Assembly: GCA_947650365.1 (NCBI GenBank)
Contig: OX393550.1
Location: 68,999,744-69,063,743 of the forward strand
Length of the DNA stretch: 64,000 nucleotides
Source: Chamaelirium japonicum
Taxonomy: Eukaryota; Streptophyta; Magnoliopsida; Liliales; Melanthiaceae
Direction: 5' to 3'
Shown here: positions 56,600 to 64,000 of the stretch, piece by piece
Position numbering within the stretch: position 1 is the stretch's first letter
How the letters are laid out: every line of letters starts with the position of its first letter
Notes under the pieces: model-generated
Told to the model about the DNA's origin: nothing
The model's database searches: none
The model's input: only the letters and a program-made list of their open reading frames with translations
Translations under genes and position numbers: made by a program

Positions 56600-57240
56600 A
56601 TTCAACACTACTCATAGTATGGATTTATGATGCAGAATGATGACTTGTCCGCCCGTAGGGATTGTGGATGGTGAAATTAGTATCTCCATCTGAAAATATA
56701 TAATGTTTTGGTTGTTGAATATGCGATGGGGTGTGGGCACCAAAATCAAAGGACAAGGTTTGACTTAAGTATGTGGTACGCTCTTTTAAAGTATTTATTG
56801 GCCCCCTCTCAATTTCATTGAGATGCGCACGTGACAAGTTAGTCGACAAGCCACGGAGCCTCGTCAAGTGAACAATAGGGCTCTGATCGTTCTCCCTATC
56901 GCCTGAGTTGATTTGCGACACTAGTATTACAGGGACACACGTTATCAACTTAAGTGGCATGGAGAACCTGGATTGATGAGGGAGTAAACTAAGTCCGTTA
57001 GGACTGAACTGCAGGTTGTGCAAGTCGCGCTTTGGATAGTCACACAGGTTAACCGAGCTTGGTTAAGTTAGTGGACGACAAGGAGTTGACCTAGACCTGC
57101 TAACTCGGAGTATGGTTGGAGCCATAAGTCTCGGGTTCTGATGGTTCCAATAAAATCACTCTAAACCCTAATACTATAGTGCTCTCTTATATAAAGAGGG
57201 CGCACGTGGCATACATAACTGGTATCCAGAGAGGAAGTGC
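56600..57240 (+). other. LTR-like sequence with TATA box and primer-site-like end
   Basis: TCTTATATAAAGAGGGCG (57185) and, 20 bp on, ATACATAACTGGTATCCAGAG (57211-57231), which resembles an LTR end followed by a tRNA-Met-type primer site. No coding region or second LTR was found; weak call. Confidence 0.3.
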
Positions 57241-57278
57241 ATAGTTTATGAATGATGGTGAATTTCTGTGTTACCAAG

Positions 57279-57321
57279 GGCTTCTTCTTCTTCTTCTTCT
57301 TCTTCTTCTTCTTCTTCTTCT

Positions 57322-57387
<66 letters not shown>
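57279..57387. repeat. (CTT)n(CT)n compound microsatellite
   Basis: About 48 bp of CTT followed by about 60 bp of CT. Long ORFs across it are artefacts. Confidence 0.97.
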
Positions 57388-57389
<2 letters not shown>

Positions 57390-57390
<1 letters not shown>

Positions 57391-58023
57391 TTGTGCCATT
57401 GGCCTTCTTGTCTCCTCTGTCTTTTTTTGTGCCACTGACTGTCCCGTCTTCTGTCTATTTTCTCTTTGTGTAGTCGGCCCACCTATCACCCCTCTCTCTT
57501 AGTGCGGCACGATAGTGGAACTACGAACGGGCATGATAGTGCAAGGGCAGCCAAGGAGCGGCTCACTACAGTGCAAGGGTGGTCGGGTGCAGGGTGCGCC
57601 AGTGCTGGAGGGCCAGACATGGGTGTACGCATGGGGCTGTGCGCAAAAGGCCGAAAGAGCCGAGGGCTCGTGCGTGTGTGCGTGTGACTTATCCGACCGT
57701 GCGTTCGTGGGACTTGTCCCAAGAATTCCACATGCACCAAGACTTCATCAGATCACATCAAACGAAGATTCATTCTATCTTCTTGGACCGATCTGGACAC
57801 TGGTATAACAATCGAAACCCTCTCTTTTGTGTCTATTGGCAACGCTAGTTCATCTAGGGTTTCATGCATTGTTGTGCAAATATGAATGAATTTTCAATAA
57901 GAACGTACGCCTCTTTTTACAATCTCGATCGTTGCTTTCACTGCGGGACTCTGATACGAGTGCTGGATTTCCAACACTCTCTCACTTATATCCATATATA
58001 TATATCACCACTTTTTAATCCTA
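57390..58023. other. Unassigned stretch
   Basis: Moderately GC-rich to about 57720, then AT-rich. Several overlapping short frames, but no recognisable protein or RNA gene. Confidence 0.4.
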
Positions 58024-58687
58024 GGGTGTGTTTGGTAATTGGGAAAGTTTTTACAAGAAATTAAGAAATTCATGGAAAATGAAAGAAAAAGAAAGGGAAG
58101 GAAATGATAAATGACTTTTCTTGCTACTATTTAGTTGTTTGGGAAAAAATAAAATATGATTTTTTTTTTCTTTCTTTCATGTTTGTTCGATGCTTTGATG
58201 GTATGAAAATTTTGGCATGAAAATTAAATAACTGTTTGGTTGTTTTTTTTTTTTTTTTCTTTCTTTCCTGTTTGTTCTATGCTTTTGGCATGAAAATTTT
58301 GTGGGTTTTGATGGTAAATTGGTTCACAAGAAAACTATTTTTCTATGGGGTGTGTTTGGTTGATGGAAATATTTTATGGAAAAATAATTCAATAGAAAGA
58401 AAATGATAAAAAAAATAATGGAATAGAAAATTGATTTTTTTGGTATTGTTTGATTGTCTAGAAAAAAAAAGAGAAATAATTTAATGTGGAAGTGGATCAA
58501 CTTGAGAGATTTTTATTTTCCCGCGATTTCTTTGATTTCTGCAAGAAAGTTTTGATGGAAAAAATAGATAGTTATGAAAAACTGTTTTTCCGTAAACCAA
58601 CAATTTATTGTGAATCAAACACCAAAATTTAGAGAAAAGTTACATTTTATTTTCCTTTTCTCCACATCTCATCAACCAAACACACCC
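58024..58687. mobile_element. MITE-like composite with GGGTGTGTTTGGT ends
   Basis: GGGTGTGTTTGGT at 58024 pairs with ACCAAACACACCC at 58675-58687. A second direct copy, GGGTGTGTTTGGTTGATG at 58348, matches the right end better (18 bp). Either one element of 340 bp (58348-58687) lies beside a fragment of another, or two are nested. No target duplication was found. Confidence 0.55.
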
Positions 58688-58988
58688 AAGGTTTATTTAG
58701 AGAGGAGCTGGTCAGACAACTGTGATGAGACAGGGACCCGATCGACGGCACAAACCCCCGTGAAAGAGGATTCAGAGGGGATGTATGCCAGATGACACGT
58801 GGAGCCGATTTGGATGAAAAGACGCCCGTTCGACAGCTAAGATCATACTCTAAGCCGATCGAGACGGCCCATCCGATGTCTGAGATCACACTCTAACCCG
58901 TTCGGGACAACAACGTGTGGAATGCGGCCTCATCGTGTATGGCCAATTTCCAATATAGATTCTGAGGATGGCCAATTAAATAAAATAA

Positions 58989-59174
58989 GGGAAATTTTAT
59001 TCATATCCCAAAAATATGTAATTAGCCCCCATTTCTAACAAACTTGAACACGCCCTAATTTCTTTAATCATACCCCATTCCTATCCCAAAAATACCATTT
59101 CCCCTTACACCCCAGTTAAATGATCCGCTATACCTTGATCATACCCCATTTCTTTTAGATGTTGAAGTTCTATA

Positions 59175-59245
<71 letters not shown>

Positions 59246-59537
59246 CTTCTTCCTCCATTGCTGAAGGGGTTTGATTTCCTTTGGAGGAATCCGATCAGGG
59301 GAAGTGGGCCTTCGAACCCCGTTGCTGCCTATGGAGGAATTAGATAAGGGAAAAGTAAGATTTTTGAGGCTCGTTGTCGATGTCGCCATCACTGACCCCA
59401 CAACCAAGCCATCGTCATCGCTCAATTCCTTCTCAATTGCAGTCGATGTCTCTTTATTAAAAATGTTTTGTTTTAAGTTTTAGTTGAATGTGGGATATAA
59501 TATAAGGGTAAAAATGGTATTTTGAATAAAATTTCCC
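58989..59537. mobile_element. hAT-like MITE, 549 bp, with perfect 8-bp target duplication
   Basis: The inverted ends GGGAAATTTTATTCA are identical on both sides, flanked by TAAAATAA at 58981-58988 and 59538-59545. The interior has a TG/AG microsatellite and a short unrecognised open stretch (59271-59483), perhaps captured sequence. Confidence 0.88.
59175..59241. repeat. (TG)n(AG)n microsatellite
   Basis: About 16 bp of TG then about 50 bp of AG, inside the 58989-59537 element. Confidence 0.95.
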
Positions 59538-59599
59538 TAAAATAATAGGGTTATCTGTAATACTGCATTTTTATAAAAAAAAACCCGACTGATAGGTAA

Positions 59600-59893
59600 A
59601 TTTGCGATCCAGGCCAGTCTGCAGCTATTCCGCCTGCACGATGGACTATGCCGACAGATAACGTGTCAGTTGTCTACCGGATGATAAGAGGTCTCCAACC
59701 ACCATCGCCTTCTTCTTCCCGCACCTCGCTTTCAATCGCAACAGCCTCAGGTTTCATCGCATTTACGACATAAAATTCATTCACATCTCTCTCTCTCTCT
59801 CTCTTCTCTCTTCTCTCTCTCTCCTCCCTCTGGCCTGGGAACCGAAGGAGCAGGGGCTAGCTTCATCTCTCACCATAGTTACCGCAGAAAAGG
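59600..59893 (+). promoter_or_regulatory. Possible 5' UTR/promoter of an unrecognised gene
   Basis: A GC-richer segment with a CT-rich leader (59789-59832) ends in CAGAAAAG|GTAAGG, a good splice donor at about 59892. This looks like a non-coding first exon followed by a 5' UTR intron, a common plant design. No coding exon follows that I can recognise before 64000, so the call is weak. Confidence 0.25.
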
Positions 59894-59899
59894 TAAGGT

Positions 59900-62800
59900 A
59901 TTCATGATTTCCCTCCGTTTCTGTGATTGGAACATGCCATCTAATCGCTGTGATTCCACGCCCCAATTCTTGGAAATGTGTTCGGTTGGATGCCTTGATC
60001 TATTCTTGATTCCCGTTTCTTGAGCTTCGGATTGTCCGTGGCATGTGTTTTTCTTCTCGGATCAAGCAGCTGTGACCCCCCTTCGATCGAATCATACCTT
60101 CTCTGATTCACTGGATCTGTTGGTAGATGGCTTGTATGCACTATTAATGGGTATCTTGGCAGGATCTTGCCTTTCCTACATGGATTCTTTGATTGACCCT
60201 TTCCCTTGACCATGATCATGATCATGATCACCAGCTAGGAAAGCAAAGAATTCCACACCCACACTCACACACGCATGATGAGGCGTTGGAACTTTGATGT
60301 AGATCGTTGTGTTGCAAAGCATTTTGGAACCGGATCACGGCCAGATCTAGGTCAAAATGAATGAATCGATATACTTACGTATACCAAAGCAACTAATAAA
60401 ATTATGAAGCTTTATACTTGCGTAAACGCTATATTTAGAATTTCCTAAAACCGAAAACTAAAGCCAAATCAAGACCGGTTTGTATGGCTTCATCGCACAA
60501 ATTCCTTCAATTAAGAGGAATTCAGCCCATAGAATTGTCTTTTGTGGAGAATTCGTACCAATTCATTCATTGTAGGTCGTGAAAGCAATTACAAAAACAC
60601 TCTATGGGCAGTGAAACACATATCACACTACAATTTTGGGAACCCGGGTTCGGCTTCCACCAGTTCGATCGTTTTGGGAAAAAGTTCCAAAAATCAGAAA
60701 AGTATGAGATTCACATGTCATTCTAAGTCGGCCCTTGTTTGATATATTTGGCTTTGATTCGGCCAGTTTGGTTCTACTTGAGATCTACTTCAGCCTATTC
60801 ATGCTTGACTTAGCCTATTAAGGATCAGATCCAGCCGATTTGATAGAACCATATACAAACCAATGCATATTTTGATTATGCGGAGTTATTTGTGTTTTAG
60901 GCAAGGTCTTCTTTTTGAAATGCATTAATTTGACTTTGTTTATGCATATTGGTTTTTATTTGTACTTGGATGCTTGAACTTTTATTTCTCTTCGTCTTTG
61001 AGTGCTTGTCTAGGTTGAGTTGATTTTGCATATTATCATTACTAGTTCATGCTTGTATGACTGTTGAGATATTTGAGCTGAAAGATCATTCACGAAGTCT
61101 TGATGAAACACATATTATGACTTTAGGACAATTAAGCATGCTTAGAATTTAGTTATGAACTGTTGCATATACTTGGATATCCTAGTTAATAATAGTGCCA
61201 ACAATGTCATTCTTGTATGCCTCCTGATCACTACTGTCTACACACTTGAAACATCACGTTTTCGAGGATGGACTTGTTATCTAACATAGTCATCATATGG
61301 TTTTGTTATTCATTGAATATTTTGTGACCATGCATGCAAGAACTAGGTGACATATGACTTAAGGGACATTTTTCTTGTGAGTAGTAATTCACAGGATATT
61401 AGGTCTGAAGGGCGTTGTGTTTGTCACCCATAGCCAACTGGCTAAACGTTGTTGGCCAACGTCTCGTTACATGTTGAGAGTTGTGCGTATGAGGGGTAAG
61501 GTCAACGATAATTAAAAAATTATCGTGTGGAATGATCGGGGATTAAATCTAACTGGAATTACGATAAAGATTCTCGTAGTGCAACAAACACAAAACTAAG
61601 TGTGATGCATTGGTTGTGTGTGAATATAGATTAGAAGCATACATGGCTTTATCCTAGTACAATAATGAAAACTCACAAAGGATTTTTTAGGTGGAAATCC
61701 AAACAGGGAAAATCACCCCGAGCAAGCTTGGACACGCACACAACAATCCACTAGAGAGCAAAAGAGTTACAACAGGAAGACAGAGCGTTACCCTTGAAGC
61801 GAGATACTTCCACAATCCCACACGAGCTTGGCTTTGACAGTCAGCAACCACCATGTTGATTCTCCTCCTGGCAACTGAAGTAGGCGAGGGTGATCTACAA
61901 TAGGTTACGGAGGGATTTGGAAAAATCTGGAAAACAGGATAGTTAGGGGTATTTTTGATTTTTTAGGATGTTAAAGGTTTTTGATATTGACAAAATTTTG
62001 TGGGGATGTGGGGATCAATGCTAGGAAGGACTTGTCAAAATTTGGGATCGATCAGATCATTGGATGTGAAATTATGGATAAAACGGTGTGTAGAATTTTC
62101 AAAATCAGCAAGCAGTTTTATATATTTAAAAAAAACAAAATAAACGAGTCCTGTGTAGAATTTTCTAAATCAGCAAGCAGTTTTATATATTAAAAAAAAA
62201 ACAAAATAAACGAGTTCTGCAAAGGTCACGACGATCCGATCAATTTTAATGATGACTATGGCAATTATATGGTCTTTAAAGGGATGAATAAGGACAATGA
62301 AAGGCAGCGGACATATTGCTTATCTTTAGGGATGCGAAAGGATATTTGTAAATGTCATTTTTGTCAAAACCGTTCTCGATTTACTGAGTCTTAATGTTTT
62401 TTTCTCGCATGATTTTCGGAGTCCGATATAGATTTAAAATTATTTTTATATCAATAACCCTTATTTGTAATATTTTGATATTATTTCCAAGGGTTTTGAT
62501 ATTTTATAGGATTTGATGGATGTGTCCCCACAAGGACCAATACTTTAGAATTGTTTTCTAAGTGTTGGATTACCAAATACCACAGTGTCGTGCATACACA
62601 TCAGCAAAGTTGCAGAATTGACACTTAGTTATGTTTTCTCTATTTTTGCATGGCCAGATCTAAGGGCTATCAAGGGGGGATGGTGTCCCTTATATATGAC
62701 CTTATTTCCTTGATTAGGGTAAGTTGGAATAGCAGCCTTTTTGCTTGGAAGCTTGGAGTTTAAACTTTAAAGAGAATACACCCAAATTGGGAAATTTTCT

Positions 62801-64000
62801 CCCTTCTTCCTTCTTCGAGGGTTTTAATCATTTGATTGCTGATTTGACCTTTGATTCATTCTGAGAATCTGATTTTATCCTTGCATCCGTTTGTGAATCT
62901 TTCCATTCGTTGATTGTTTCTTCTCAATTGTTTTCCTCTAGGTTTTGGTTTCTTGAATCAAAACTCCTTTCTTCAAATCCCATTGATTTTGGTTGCTTAT
63001 AATGATCGAGTAGAAAATCCTTGCGAGCAAAATCTTATTAGTGTCCTATCGTTCGGTGTGAGGGGGCAGATCCCTTTATGTCCATCCATAGGGCTTGGAT
63101 GGTGCTTCAGGTGCCTTGTGGATTTCGGATCCTCTCGTGGGAATTGAGAGTTGGGCAACCACAGACAATTATGGGAAGTGGCAAGGTTTAAGCAAAGGAG
63201 ACTATCGTTCCTCGGCGACTGTGTGCGGATTCGGCCAAGCAGTTTCATGTAAATCAGGTTGTGAATTACTGTAGACATTGGGGGTAATCTCTCTACTTGT
63301 ACCTTCATCCTTTTGTTGACCCATGAGAGGTCTCACTTGTGGTAGGTCAAATCATTCAACATCAAAGTTTCGGTTCAGATTCCCCATAGTTCAGCCACTG
63401 GTGCAAGCCTAATCTGTTTGAAACTGTTTAAGATTGGTCTCATCTTGTGGTCTAGTTTAGTGTGTCCAACACACCTTGCACACTACCTTATCTAGTGCAA
63501 GGTTGTCAAGATTGGTATCTCACTATGGATTGGTGGTGGGGGTTGTAGGATGAAATCGTAGGAGCAGATCAAAGGGTTGTAAGATTTTACAGATGAAAAA
63601 TATTATAGATTATAATTTAGATATATGTTAAGAAACCTTAAACATTTATTGAAGACAAGCCAAAATGTCAAAAAACATAGGTGACTTATTAGTTTGAAAG
63701 ATGTATATCATATCAAAAGATAGAGCCCTTGTTTACAAGGGTTAAATTGCAAGTTGCAAAAACATGTGTAAGAAGATCAAGGTTTGAAATTTTGCATATA
63801 TGTTAGCGCGTATAACAAGTCAGTTTGAAAACTAAGTATTGCCATATCCACTAAAATAGGAATTTAACGAGTTAAACTTACATAGTTCTTACTCCTCAAA
63901 AATATTAAATATGCTTCCATATTCAAATGTAATGTCCAAGGAGAAAGAAAACAAAAAAAAAGGAAATCAAAACATATCATCATTCGTCATCGGTGCTAAC
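59900..64000. other. Mostly unassigned AT-rich DNA
   Basis: Contains a GATCAT run (60207-60229), an LTR-like GGTGGAAATCCAAACAGGG segment (61691), a 65-bp tandem duplication (62087-62218) and otherwise no recognisable gene, RNA or element borders. Confidence 0.5.
62087..62218. repeat. 65-bp tandem duplication
   Basis: TGTGTAGAATTTTC...AGCAAGCAGTTTTATATAT recurs at a 65-bp offset, with only a few differences between copies. Confidence 0.9.

Noticed and set aside
57246-57502. Open frames rich in Leu/Ser or Arg/Glu
   Set aside because: They are read-through of a CTT/CT microsatellite, like similar frames at 26959-27165 and 59105-59425.
1-64000. tRNA, rRNA or snRNA genes
   Set aside because: I saw no convincing tRNA internal promoter boxes with foldable arms, nor rRNA core sequences; the tRNA-primer-like site at 57221 is too weak to call.

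Overview
The window is nuclear DNA of a flowering plant. It has spliced genes with multi-kilobase introns, nested LTR retrotransposons, MITEs and microsatellites, and no bacterial features. A strongly GC-biased chalcone synthase beside an AT-rich housekeeping gene suggests a monocot, but this is an inference and the species is not identified.

Layout. (1) 1-15555: a very young Ty3/gypsy element of the Tat lineage, read on the minus strand. Its 3' LTR runs off the left edge, its 5' LTR is complete (about 13368-15555), and between them lie one 2,614-codon gag-pol frame and an opposite-strand plant-mobile-domain (PMD) region. (2) 15556-49555: a symplekin/PTA1-like gene on the plus strand. Seven exons are recognised (18342-49555) and a phase-compatible first exon lies at 16030-16100. 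Its 11.5 kb and 12.2 kb introns are filled with DNA-transposon relatives, LINE pieces and decayed LTR elements. Only the N-terminal half of symplekin is encoded; the C-terminal domain was not found. (3) 49556-54400: 3' flank, an old Tat protease-RT fossil with a MITE inside it, and LTR-like debris. (4) 54515-55838: a two-exon chalcone synthase-type polyketide synthase gene of 390 residues with all canonical active-site residues. (5) 55839-64000: CHS 3' flank, a second MITE of the family seen at 50.7 kb, microsatellites, two further MITE-like elements, a possible 5'-UTR/promoter segment near 59.6-59.9 kb, and mostly unassigned AT-rich DNA.

How the parts relate. The two host genes do different jobs: pre-mRNA 3'-end processing scaffold, and flavonoid entry enzyme. 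They are neighbours rather than a pathway cluster. If the symplekin gene is not truncated but continues beyond the window, the CHS gene would sit inside one of its introns on the same strand. The most informative signals are the Tat element carrying an antisense PMD gene, the incomplete symplekin gene with giant introns, and several MITEs whose exact target-site duplications can be read directly.
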